32,869 nt of DNA from an uncultured bacterium (lineage in GTDB: Bacteria; Bacillota; Clostridia; Lachnospirales; Lachnospiraceae). The position numbers and the translations under genes were made by a program. Below, one piece after another: positions 1 to 8,055 of this stretch. Under the pieces are notes generated by a model. It was not told the origin of the DNA and did no database searches. It worked only from the letters and a program-made list of their open reading frames with translations. How positions within the stretch are numbered: position 1 is the stretch's first letter; each line of letters opens with the position of its first letter. The stretch lies in assembly GCA_947381965.1 (NCBI GenBank), contig CANCXX010000047.1, forward strand, positions 1-32,869. Reading direction: 5' to 3'.

Positions 1-62
1 CAGACAGAATTTCCTCTGAGGAGAAAAGGCACCAGGAGGGACGGGAGCGGAACTATAAATAG
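1..62 (+). CDS. Possible 3' end of an upstream gene (partial)
   Basis: One reading frame (codons from base 3) is open from the window edge and ends in TAG at 60-62. It encodes a very charged C-terminus rich in Glu, Arg and Lys. The stop overlaps the AGGAG ribosome binding site of the next gene (61-65), the usual arrangement in this operon, which is the main reason to believe it. The fragment is too short to assign a family. The frame of the next gene is also open back to the edge but contains no start codon, so a non-coding leader remains possible. Confidence 0.35.
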   Translation, partial: DRISSEEKRHQEGRERNYK

Positions 63-72
63 GAGAACGAAA

Positions 73-1419
73 ATGAACGGAACGGTATATGTTGTGCATT
101 GTATTGACACGGAAGGTCCTTTGTATGAAGAGCCAAAGGTTCCTTTTGAACAGATTAAAAATATCTTTGGAATAGAGATTGCTCCCACAAGGGAGAATCT
201 TATAAAGCTCCAGAAGGGAGAACTTGATCTGGGAGGAAAAGAGGAAGCAGTCAGGAATCTGGTTGATATACATAAAATAACCACAAGGGGTTCCTGGGAG
301 GAAATACAGGAAATGCTTGCCCAGGTGACCAGTGAAAAATTCCGTCAGGAGCTTCCTGACTCTAAGGGGAATGGCTGGGTATTTAACTGGTTTTGTATGG
401 ACCATGTGGGGTTTACCGGAAACAATCCCCGCAGGCGGGACGGTGGACATCACAAGATTTTTGACCGTTACCGGGAAATGGTTTTGGAGCAAAAGCAGGG
501 GGATGGCATTGGTTTTCATCATCATCCAGTTCCTTTTTCAGGAAACTATAATGAGTCGGGCACTGCGTTTTGGGGAGGGGAAAACCTGAACCAGATTTTG
601 TGCAGAAAGATAATTGACCGACAGTGGTTTCCCACCACTTTCCGGCCGGGATTCCATACGGAACGTCCTGATTCCCACTGGTTTTTGGAACAGTGGATTC
701 CCTTTGACTTTGGAAACCAGTCAGTCAGAATGGAAGAGACGGACCAGCCGGATTTAAGCGAGGGACGGTTTGGGGACTGGCGCCATGCGCCTTTGGAGTG
801 GCATCCCTATCACCCTGCCCATGAGGATTATCAGAAAAAAGGAGCCTGCAACAGATGGATTACCCGGTGCCTGAACATGTATGCCCGTATCCGGCAGATT
901 ACCTTAAAAGATGTGGAGGAAGCCTTTGAGACGGCACAGGCGGGAGAAAATGTGATCTTAGCCTTTACGGACCATGATTATAAAGATATGTATTACGAAA
1001 TCAATAGGGTCAGAGACATGATTGGCAGGGCATCCCAAAAGTACAGGGACGTTTGTTTTGAATATGCGGATGCAGTCAGTGCAATGCGCAGGTGCCTGAA
1101 CCTGCCTTATGAGGATTTAAATCTGAATGTGGAAATACAAAAGGATGGCAATGTTTCCAGGCTGGTGGTAAGCACAGAGACAAAAATTTTTGGACCTCAG
1201 CCGTTTCTTGCCCTTAAGACAAAGCAGGGATTGTATTTGTGGGACAATTTTGATTTTGCAGTGCCGGGAAAGGAATGGAGTTATACCTTTGACAACAATA
1301 CGGTGGAGCTGGAAGCGGTTGAAGCCATTGGCATAGCAGCAAATAACAGTTATGGGATTTGTCAGGTAATATTATCGGATACAGAGGGACAACAGAAAAA
1401 GTATAAATACAATATGTGA
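73..1419 (+). CDS. Polysaccharide deacetylase-like protein
   Basis: Predicted 448-aa cytoplasmic protein without signal peptide or membrane segment. The N-terminus carries a short hydrophobic strand followed by C-I-D-T-E-G-P (Asp12, Glu14), and the middle has a triple-His segment (His149-151) followed by PVPFSG. An early acidic pair plus a later His cluster resembles metal-binding sites of the NodB-like deacetylase/carbohydrate-esterase barrels, so deacylation of a sugar intermediate is a reasonable guess; the canonical TFDDG motif is absent. A TDHDY segment lies near residue 300 and the last 100 residues look like a separate beta-rich domain. The ATG at 73 has AGGAG at 61-65. The next gene starts 13 bases after its stop. 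Family membership is inferred from motifs only; a glycoside hydrolase of similar fold is the main alternative. Confidence 0.55.
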   Translation: MNGTVYVVHCIDTEGPLYEEPKVPFEQIKNIFGIEIAPTRENLIKLQKGELDLGGKEEAVRNLVDIHKITTRGSWEEIQEMLAQVTSEKFRQELPDSKGNGWVFNWFCMDHVGFTGNNPRRRDGGHHKIFDRYREMVLEQKQGDGIGFHHHPVPFSGNYNESGTAFWGGENLNQILCRKIIDRQWFPTTFRPGFHTERPDSHWFLEQWIPFDFGNQSVRMEETDQPDLSEGRFGDWRHAPLEWHPYHPAHEDYQKKGACNRWITRCLNMYARIRQITLKDVEEAFETAQAGENVILAFTDHDYKDMYYEINRVRDMIGRASQKYRDVCFEYADAVSAMRRCLNLPYEDLNLNVEIQKDGNVSRLVVSTETKIFGPQPFLALKTKQGLYLWDNFDFAVPGKEWSYTFDNNTVELEAVEAIGIAANNSYGICQVILSDTEGQQKKYKYNM

Positions 1420-1432
1420 TGGTGCGGCGGAA

Positions 1433-2866
1433 ATGAAACTGGATGATTTTTTGGAAATTGAAAAGGAATACGGACTGGTAAATGACCAAATAGACGGGTT
1501 TGCATACTGGACTTTTTTTCGCTGTGATCTTAAATGGGATTTGGAAAAGCTGATTGATTCTTATGATGAAATGTATGTGCACCCGGAGTTTTCTTTTTGG
1601 AAAAAAATGAAGGCAAGGCTGGGAATGGTTAAGTATGCTTTATGCAATAGCCGGATCCCCAAAGGGCCTCACAAAGCGCTTATATTAAACCACGAGAGAA
1701 GGGTCTGGATGGATGACCATTATGAGTGCATTTATACAGACAAAATTGCAGCGGAATATCCGGGAAGTGTGGTACTGGAGCGGCCTTATTTTCAGCAGCA
1801 CAGCCAGCCGGTGCGGACAAAAAATCTGGTTTACACGGACAGGATTGAATTGAAAGCTATGCTGCATTTTTATATTCGCAGTTTCTTTTTCAAAAAGCAG
1901 ATTTCTGATTTAAGAAAAAGGCTGGAAGAGAGAATCCGGGAGCCTTTGGATAAAATCTGCAAAGCTTATCAGGTAAGCTATGACGGCCGCCGGATCATAG
2001 ACAGAATGGTATGCGGCTACTATATTTATCAGGTGAAAAAGAAGGACCTTGGAAGGCTGATTAAAAAAATAAATCCAAAGGTTATTCTTGAAGTGGTGGG
2101 ATATAATTTTGACTGTATGGTGGTCAATGAACTGGGAGCAGAGCTTCATATCCCTACAGTGGAGCTGCAGCATGGAGTGACGGGGGGAGAACACCTTCCT
2201 TATAATTATGCAAAGGGGACCAAGGTGAAGCAGTTTGCGCAGTACTTTTTTGCCTTTTCCAGATTTTGGATTGAGGCTGCCCGGTATCCTTTGCCTGCTG
2301 AGCGGTTGGTGGAGGCAGGGTTTCCCTACCTGGAGGAGAAGGCAGGGGAGGTAAAGAGGAAATATCATAAGGATGGGATTCATAAGATTATTTTTATTTC
2401 CCAGCCCATGATAGGGGACCGACTTGCAGAAATTGCAGCAACATTAAACCAGTTGATTGACAGGGAGAAATACCAGATTATTTTTAAGCTCCATCCGGGA
2501 GAGTATGAGAGATGGAAGGAAAGATATCCCCAGCTGGCAGGTTCTGATATAAAAGTGATTGACAACCGGCAGACAGATTTGTACGAGTTGTTTGCGCAGT
2601 CCGAGTATCAGGTAGGGGCATATGGCTCCACGGCGACCTTTGAAGGACTGGAATTTGACTTAAAAACGTTTATACTTAGGGAAGGGGCGTCTTCGGAAAT
2701 GAAGCTTTTGTGTGATACAACGTGGGCGGAATTTTTTGATACGGCGCAGGAGCTTTATGAAATGATACAAGATGGTACGAAAAATGCAGGGGCAGAGACG
2801 GGATTTTGGAAGAGGGATGCGCTGAAGACGGTGAAGAAAAGAATTGATGACATTGCGGGAAAATAG
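1433..2866 (+). CDS. GT-B-like surface carbohydrate biosynthesis protein
   Basis: Predicted 477-aa soluble protein. The C-terminal half reads like the nucleotide-binding half of a GT-B fold: a Q-H-G motif (His247), a K-L-H-P-G-E motif (His354), then a G-S-T-A-T-F-E-G turn about 50 residues later. This combination is known from CDP-glycerol glycerophosphotransferases, bacterial sialyltransferase-like proteins and KpsS/KpsC-type capsule enzymes. The N-terminal 200 residues are charged and not recognisable. It probably transfers a sugar or a phosphate-linked group to the growing glycan; donor and acceptor cannot be read from sequence. The ATG at 1433 is preceded only by a weak GGCGG site, so translation may depend on the gene just upstream. 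Composition is GC-richer than the right half of the window. Confidence 0.55.
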   Translation: MKLDDFLEIEKEYGLVNDQIDGFAYWTFFRCDLKWDLEKLIDSYDEMYVHPEFSFWKKMKARLGMVKYALCNSRIPKGPHKALILNHERRVWMDDHYECIYTDKIAAEYPGSVVLERPYFQQHSQPVRTKNLVYTDRIELKAMLHFYIRSFFFKKQISDLRKRLEERIREPLDKICKAYQVSYDGRRIIDRMVCGYYIYQVKKKDLGRLIKKINPKVILEVVGYNFDCMVVNELGAELHIPTVELQHGVTGGEHLPYNYAKGTKVKQFAQYFFAFSRFWIEAARYPLPAERLVEAGFPYLEEKAGEVKRKYHKDGIHKIIFISQPMIGDRLAEIAATLNQLIDREKYQIIFKLHPGEYERWKERYPQLAGSDIKVIDNRQTDLYELFAQSEYQVGAYGSTATFEGLEFDLKTFILREGASSEMKLLCDTTWAEFFDTAQELYEMIQDGTKNAGAETGFWKRDALKTVKKRIDDIAGK

Positions 2867-2891
2867 CAGTGTTTTATAGGATTTAAAAACA

Positions 2892-2920
2892 TTGACATTT
2901 TTTGGAGGCGGTGCTAGCAT
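2892..2920 (+). promoter_or_regulatory. Possible sigma-A promoter before the GT2 gene
   Basis: A perfect TTGACA -35 box (2892-2897) is followed after 17 bases by TAGCAT (2915-2920), which matches the -10 consensus at four of six positions. It lies in the 89-base gap between the stop at 2866 and the ATG at 2956, where a promoter would be expected. The weak -10 box keeps this tentative. Confidence 0.3.
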
Positions 2921-2955
2921 TAGGCTATGCTCAAATGACAGGAGGGAGCAAAGAG

Positions 2956-4014
2956 ATGTATCCGAAGGTAAGTGTAATTGTACCTGTATATAATGTTGAG
3001 AAATATATTGGAATTTGTATAGACAGCCTTCTGGGACAAACATTAAAAGATTTGGAAATTATATTGGTAAACGATGCCTCTCCTGATCAAAGTATTGACA
3101 TTTTACGCTCTTATGAAAAACAGTATCCGGACAGAATTGTTGTAATTGATTCCAGAGAAAATAAAAGGCAGGGAGGCGCACGGAACCTTGGCATCCGTAA
3201 GGCTCAGGGAGAATTTATTGGATTTGTGGACGGAGATGATTTTGTCAGGAACGACATGTACGAAGTGTTATTAAATAAAATACAGGAAACTTGTGCGGAT
3301 TTTGTCTGCATCCAGGCAGCCAGAGTTGGGGAGGACGCAGACAATACAAGTACAGATTTAGAAGACATAAGCCCCTATGTTATATGGAATGAGGAGCTTT
3401 GGAAGGCCAATAATAAGGAATTGACAGATATAGACCGGGAAAAGCTGATGGTTTACGGGACTGGCGGCGTATGGTCAAAGTTATATAAAAGAGACTGGAT
3501 TTTGCAAAATAATCTTTTTTTTCCGGAAAACACTGCATATGAAGATAATTATTGGGATACGATGATGTGTTTATATGTAAAAAAATATTTTCTTATTGAC
3601 CAGATAATGTATTACTATCGTACAAATCCGGAATCTACAATGAATAAAAAGGGTGTGTATCATTTAGACCGAATCAGCATTGAAGAGAAACTAAGCAGTG
3701 ATATGACTGAAAAGGGAGAAGGCGTAAGATATCATAATGGATTGGAATATATTTGTGCAGTCAGGTATTTTTCCAGCACCTTTTACCTGCTGGCGGGAAA
3801 GGTTGATTCAATGCCATGGGAACATGTGAAACGGCAGAAGAAGTTTTTAAAAACCAATTACCCAGACTTTAAAAACAATATCTATCTTAAAAAGCTGCCA
3901 GTTAAAGCCCGTTTACGGGTAATTTTTTCTTATGATTTTCCACATATTTGTTATTTTAAGGTGAAAAGTTATACGATGGCATTACAGCTTTATCATCTGT
4001 TGCGCAGGAGATAA
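2956..4014 (+). CDS. GT2 family glycosyltransferase
   Basis: Predicted 352-aa GT-A fold glycosyltransferase. It opens with the classic strand V-S-V-I-V-P-V-Y-N, has the first nucleotide-binding Asp in V-N-D-A-S-P-D, and a DXD-type metal site D-G-D-D at residues 92-95. The C-terminal 100 residues are basic and lack clear membrane helices, so it probably acts at the inner face of the membrane on a lipid-linked acceptor. The start at 2956 is chosen because AGGAGG lies at 2940-2945 and the GT2 strand begins directly after it; a TTG at 2902 would add 18 residues not typical of the family. Donor and linkage cannot be deduced. A promoter candidate lies just upstream. Confidence 0.88.
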   Translation: MYPKVSVIVPVYNVEKYIGICIDSLLGQTLKDLEIILVNDASPDQSIDILRSYEKQYPDRIVVIDSRENKRQGGARNLGIRKAQGEFIGFVDGDDFVRNDMYEVLLNKIQETCADFVCIQAARVGEDADNTSTDLEDISPYVIWNEELWKANNKELTDIDREKLMVYGTGGVWSKLYKRDWILQNNLFFPENTAYEDNYWDTMMCLYVKKYFLIDQIMYYYRTNPESTMNKKGVYHLDRISIEEKLSSDMTEKGEGVRYHNGLEYICAVRYFSSTFYLLAGKVDSMPWEHVKRQKKFLKTNYPDFKNNIYLKKLPVKARLRVIFSYDFPHICYFKVKSYTMALQLYHLLRRR

Positions 4015-4097
4015 GGCAGCAGAGGGGTTAATTTTTGTACAATGGGAAATGTTGTGAAGCAGGGGATGGAAACTGACAGATAAAATGTGTGGGTGAT

Positions 4098-5153
4098 ATG
4101 GTAGAAATAGAGTTATTTGTAGTTGGAAAGGGTACATCAATTAAAGATGGGATGCGGAAAATAGGAGAAAATAACAAAGGCGTTATTTTTGTATGCGAAG
4201 GGCGCAAGCTGTGCTCCTGTGTAACTGATGGCGATATCAGAAGACATTTGCTGGGCGGCGGTGGGCTTTTAGAGGATATTGCATCGATTGGAAATGAACA
4301 TCCCGTGTATCTTACAGTCCGTGATCAGGAAAGAGCGGAGAAGCTGATGATTGAAAAGGGAATTACAGCAATTCCTGTTTTGGATCATCGGGGCCGGATT
4401 ACGGACATTTTGTTCTGGCGTGACAGGCAGGCAGGTCCTAAAAGAAAACCATTTTTGGGTATTCCCCTTGTTATTATGGCTGGCGGGAAGGGAGAAAGGT
4501 TAAAGCCCTATACAGATATTTTGCCTAAGCCCTTAATTCCGGTGGGAGACAGGACAATCACGGAACACATTATGGAAAGATTTAAGTCCTATGGATGTGA
4601 AAATGTAACCATGATTGTTAACTATAAAAAAGATTTTATAAAAGCATATTTTAATGACCATGAGAGCAATAGAAATATTACATTTATAGAGGAACAGGAA
4701 TATCTGGGAACTGGCGGAGGTTTAAAACTGCTGGGCAATATTATGCACGGAACTTTTTTTATGTCCAATTGTGATATTTTAATTGATGCAGATTATGCAG
4801 AGATTTTAAAGTACCATAAAGAAGCAGGAAACATAATTACACTTGTGGGGGCAAAAAAAAGATTTGAAATTCCCTATGGGACGATTATGACAGATAAAAA
4901 AGGAAATGTTACAAAGTTACAGGAAAAGCCTGGATTTGCCTTCAGCATCAATACAGGATTATATTTGATAGAACCTGATTTTTTGGAGAGAATACCGGAT
5001 GGGACGTTTATTCATATTACTGATGTGATAGACGACTGTATCCGCAGAGGCGATAAGGTAGGCAGCTTTTTGATAGAAGATGAGTGTTTTATGGATATGG
5101 GACAGATGGACGAGCTGGAAAAAATGAAAAGAAGGCTTCACATAGAGGCATAA
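4098..5153 (+). CDS. ptmE: CBS-domain sugar-phosphate nucleotidylyltransferase (PtmE-like)
   Basis: Predicted 351-aa enzyme joining an N-terminal CBS pair (about residues 5-110, with the phrase C-V-T-D-G-D-I-R) to a sugar-1-phosphate nucleotidylyltransferase domain (about 123-351). The latter has the pyrophosphorylase signature G-G-K-G-E-R-L (129-135) and the substrate Lys in L-P-K-P-L (Lys144). Campylobacter PtmE has the same fusion and makes GDP-glucosamine for legionaminic acid. The next gene, 11 bases on, resembles LegB, the following step of that pathway, which supports the assignment. It could instead load another hexose-1-phosphate, for example mannose-1-phosphate. No strong ribosome binding site is visible: ATG 4098 is preferred, GTG 4089 is possible. 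The 83-base gap before it shows no clear promoter. Confidence 0.75.
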   Translation: MVEIELFVVGKGTSIKDGMRKIGENNKGVIFVCEGRKLCSCVTDGDIRRHLLGGGGLLEDIASIGNEHPVYLTVRDQERAEKLMIEKGITAIPVLDHRGRITDILFWRDRQAGPKRKPFLGIPLVIMAGGKGERLKPYTDILPKPLIPVGDRTITEHIMERFKSYGCENVTMIVNYKKDFIKAYFNDHESNRNITFIEEQEYLGTGGGLKLLGNIMHGTFFMSNCDILIDADYAEILKYHKEAGNIITLVGAKKRFEIPYGTIMTDKKGNVTKLQEKPGFAFSINTGLYLIEPDFLERIPDGTFIHITDVIDDCIRRGDKVGSFLIEDECFMDMGQMDELEKMKRRLHIEA

Positions 5154-5164
5154 GGAGCGGAAAT

Positions 5165-6148
5165 ATGGGAAAAAAGGTATTAGTGACAGGCGCTGACGGT
5201 TTTATCGGCAGCCATCTTACAGAAGAGCTGGTAAAAAAAGGTTATAAAGTCCGGGCATTTACTTATTATAACTCCTTTAATACATGGGGATGGCTGGATA
5301 CCATGCCGGAAGATATTATGAAGCATGTAGAAATTTTCAGCGGGGATATCAGAGATCCTAATGGTGTGAGAACAGCAATGAAAGGGATGGAGGAAGTGTT
5401 TCATCTTGCGGCGCTGATTGCCATTCCTTTTAGCTATCATTCTCCTGACTCGTATGTGGACACCAATATAAAGGGGACGCTGAACGTTTTGCAGGCAGCC
5501 CGTGATTGGGGAACAGACAGGGTTTTAATTACTTCCACGTCAGAGGTATACGGAACGGCACAGTATGTACCGATTGATGAAAAGCACCCATTTCAGGGAC
5601 AGTCACCTTATTCAGCGACAAAAATAGGAGCGGACAGGCTGGCGGAAAGCTTTTACCGCAGCTTTAACCTGCCGGTATCTATTGTACGTCCTTTTAACAC
5701 TTATGGGCCAAGGCAGTCCGCCCGGGCAGTGATCCCAACGATTATCACCCAGCTTCTGTCAGGGAAAAAAGAAATTAAACTGGGTTCGTTAACGCCCACC
5801 AGGGACTTTAACTATGTGAAGGATACGGCAAACGGTTTTATTGCCATTGCAAAGTCAGATAAGACCATTGGACAGGAAATCAACATTGCCACAAAAAAAG
5901 AAATATCTATCGGAGATTTGGCAAGGGAGATTATCAGCCAGATAAATCCGGATGCGGAAATTGTTTGTGATGAAGAAAGGCTCCGTCCGGAAAAAAGCGA
6001 AGTCAACAGGCTGCTGGGGGATAATGCAAAGATTATGGAGCTTACAGACTGGAAAATCCAGTATACCTTTGAAGAAGGCATCCGGGAAACAATAGAATGG
6101 ATTAGAAGAAATATTGACCAATACAAGGTTGATTGTTATAATATTTAG
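5165..6148 (+). CDS. legB: NAD-dependent 4,6-dehydratase, LegB-type
   Basis: Predicted 327-aa extended short-chain dehydrogenase. It has the Rossmann signature G-A-D-G-F-I-G (9-15), a T-S-T-S-E-V-Y-G active-site strand (around 123-130) and the Y-x-x-x-K pair at Tyr149/Lys153. The segment T-Y-Y-N-S-F-N-T-W-G-W-L-D after the first helix is, as I recall the family, characteristic of LegB, the GDP-GlcNAc 4,6-dehydratase of legionaminic acid synthesis. Product would be a GDP-linked 4-keto-6-deoxy-HexNAc, the substrate for a PLP aminotransferase. The start at ATG 5165 has AAGGAG at 5152-5157, which overlaps the stop of the PtmE-like gene; a longer frame beginning at 5084 has no such site. The last codons contain a promoter candidate for the next gene. 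Confidence 0.82.
   Translation: MGKKVLVTGADGFIGSHLTEELVKKGYKVRAFTYYNSFNTWGWLDTMPEDIMKHVEIFSGDIRDPNGVRTAMKGMEEVFHLAALIAIPFSYHSPDSYVDTNIKGTLNVLQAARDWGTDRVLITSTSEVYGTAQYVPIDEKHPFQGQSPYSATKIGADRLAESFYRSFNLPVSIVRPFNTYGPRQSARAVIPTIITQLLSGKKEIKLGSLTPTRDFNYVKDTANGFIAIAKSDKTIGQEINIATKKEISIGDLAREIISQINPDAEIVCDEERLRPEKSEVNRLLGDNAKIMELTDWKIQYTFEEGIRETIEWIRRNIDQYKVDCYNI
6114..6142 (+). promoter_or_regulatory. Strong sigma-A promoter candidate with extended -10
   Basis: TTGACC (6114-6119) is followed after exactly 17 bases by a perfect TATAAT (6137-6142), which is itself preceded by TG one base upstream (6134-6135), the extended -10 motif. It lies in the last codons of the LegB-type gene and would start transcription near 6149, about 70 bases before the ABC exporter's ATG at 6223. 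This is the best promoter match I found in the window and suggests the cluster is not read only from its upstream end. Confidence 0.55.
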
Positions 6149-6222
6149 AATGGTTAAAAAGTTTTGAGAAGATAAATTTGATGCAGTATCATGGGAAATT
6201 GGTGATATGCAGGGGTATATAC

Positions 6223-8055
6223 ATGGAAATCATAAAACAGATAAAAGATGTTGTATCAAAATTTTACTATATTTTTACACCAAAACAGAGAAAGGGAAGT
6301 TATGGTCTTCTTTTTCTGCTGTTGCTGGGCTCTGTTTTTGAGATGTTGGGCGTATCCGCCATTATCCCATTGGTTCAGGTAATACTGATGCCTGATAATC
6401 TGCTGCAGGATGCTGGTGTGGCATGGCTTTGGAATCTGCTTCACGTAAGCAGCGCCAGACAGCTTGTTTTGTGGGTTTCAGCAGGTACTATTTTAGTATA
6501 TGTGTTAAAAAACCTGTATATGTCTTTTTTATCCTATTACAAAAATAAATTTTACCGCAGAGTGGAAAAAGAGACTTCCCTGCGGCTGATGAATTCGTAT
6601 TTGAATCGTGAGTACACGTTTCATATCAATACAAACAGTACGATATTGCTTAGAAGTATTATTTATGACATAAATGGCGTGTCAGCTGCTTTGATGAGTG
6701 TGTTTACTGTTATAATGGAATGTATGTCGGTGGTTCTGATTATAACAGTCCTGATTTGGACAGACTGGTTGACTGCAATGGTTCTGGCAGTTTCCGCGTT
6801 AGTTGCTTTAGGGATTATAGTAAAGATTTTTTATAAAAAAATGCAGGTGGAAGGACAGAGCGCCATAAAGTACAGCCATTTGTGTCTGCAAACAGTTAAT
6901 GAGGCATTTAATGGCATTAAAGACGTGATGGTAACAAGGAGACAATCCTTCTTTGCAGATAATTACAATGTAGCTGTGACAGAAAAAAATAAATCAAATG
7001 CAGTGAAAAATTTTGCATCGGAGTGCCCTGCATATGTGATTGAGGCCGTCTGCATAACTACATTTATTCTGATGCTGTGTGTCAAATCACTGGCAGGACA
7101 AAATGGGTCAGAGTTTATTTCCCAGGCGGCGGCTTTTGCCGTGGCAGCATTTCGGATTTTGCCTTCTGTGGGAAAAATTACCAACAATTATAATGTAATT
7201 GTTTTTTACCAGGCAGTTCTTAATGATGTTTATAAGAATATATCAGAAGTCAATCAGTTTGATAGGGAGTTTCAGACGTTTTCCGGAATAGGTTCCGGGG
7301 ATGGAACCATCAGAATACAGGAAAATGAACATGCAGAAAAAGAATCAAAAATGAAAGCTGACAAATTTAAAGACTCCATCACTCTTGAAAATGTCAGCTG
7401 GAAATACCCGAATGCAGAGCATAAGGTGATAGATAATTTAAACATGAGTATTCATAAGGGGGAAGCAGTGGGTTTTATTGGCGCATCCGGCGCAGGAAAA
7501 ACTACTCTTGCAGATATGATTCTTGGACTGCTTCCGGCCCAAAGCGGAAGGATTTGCATGGATGGCACGGACATAAAGCTGATACCAGACTTATGGAGCA
7601 AAACCATAGGCTATGTGCCCCAGTCCGTTTATCTTACAGATGATACAATCCGCAGCAACGTAGCCTTTGGAATAAAAAGAGAACAGATAGATGATAAAGC
7701 GGTGTGGGAAGCGCTGGAGCAGGCACAGCTTAAGTCGTTCGTACAAAGCCTCCCCAAGGGACTAGATACTATAGTTGGTGAAAGAGGAATAAAGTTTTCC
7801 GGAGGACAAAGACAGCGGGTGGCGATTGCAAGGGCTTTATATTATGACCCTGCCATTCTGGTTCTGGATGAAGCCACTTCTGCTTTAGATAACGAAACAG
7901 AGTCGGCGGTAATGGAGGCGATAGAATCTCTCCAGGGGCACAAAACCCTGATTATCGTGGCGCACAGACTGACTACCATTCAAAGCTGTAACCATGTATA
8001 TGAAATCGTAGACGGAAAGGCCGTTTTACAGAAAGGTTTTGGGAAGTCATTGTGA
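6223..8055 (+). CDS. ABC exporter, PglK/MsbA-like lipid-linked glycan flippase
   Basis: Predicted 610-aa half-transporter with an N-terminal membrane domain (hydrophobic helices around residues 26-50, 80-98 and 155-200, and one or two near 270-300) and a C-terminal ATPase. Walker A is G-A-S-G-A-G-K-T-T (420-428), the signature is F-S-G-G-Q (525-529), Walker B ends at Asp549-Glu550 and the switch His is 581. All catalytic residues are present. In this company, and resembling PglK of Campylobacter N-glycosylation, the likely job is flipping a polyprenyl-pyrophosphate glycan outward. The ATG at 6223 has AGGGG at 6211-6215; an upstream TTG at 6178 lacks a site. A close relative lies at 24716. The next gene overlaps by four bases. 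Confidence 0.85.
   Translation: MEIIKQIKDVVSKFYYIFTPKQRKGSYGLLFLLLLGSVFEMLGVSAIIPLVQVILMPDNLLQDAGVAWLWNLLHVSSARQLVLWVSAGTILVYVLKNLYMSFLSYYKNKFYRRVEKETSLRLMNSYLNREYTFHINTNSTILLRSIIYDINGVSAALMSVFTVIMECMSVVLIITVLIWTDWLTAMVLAVSALVALGIIVKIFYKKMQVEGQSAIKYSHLCLQTVNEAFNGIKDVMVTRRQSFFADNYNVAVTEKNKSNAVKNFASECPAYVIEAVCITTFILMLCVKSLAGQNGSEFISQAAAFAVAAFRILPSVGKITNNYNVIVFYQAVLNDVYKNISEVNQFDREFQTFSGIGSGDGTIRIQENEHAEKESKMKADKFKDSITLENVSWKYPNAEHKVIDNLNMSIHKGEAVGFIGASGAGKTTLADMILGLLPAQSGRICMDGTDIKLIPDLWSKTIGYVPQSVYLTDDTIRSNVAFGIKREQIDDKAVWEALEQAQLKSFVQSLPKGLDTIVGERGIKFSGGQRQRVAIARALYYDPAILVLDEATSALDNETESAVMEAIESLQGHKTLIIVAHRLTTIQSCNHVYEIVDGKAVLQKGFGKSL

Noticed and set aside
1-72. Promoter or leader hairpin at the left edge
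   Set aside because: No -35/-10 pair is visible and the short inverted matches around 11-26 are too imperfect to form a convincing stem.
332-589. Second plus-strand frame inside the deacetylase-like gene
   Set aside because: Fully contained in a longer supported gene, no start signal, no family resemblance.
1214-1582. Minus-strand open frames throughout (for example 1214-1582, 1910-2383, 11469-12263)
   Set aside because: They lie opposite well-supported plus-strand genes, show no recognisable motifs and no good ribosome binding sites.
4852-4860. Runs of eight A or T in several genes (for example near 4853, 14550, 18350, 25110)
   Set aside because: Frames are intact and such runs are expected by chance in DNA this rich in A and T.
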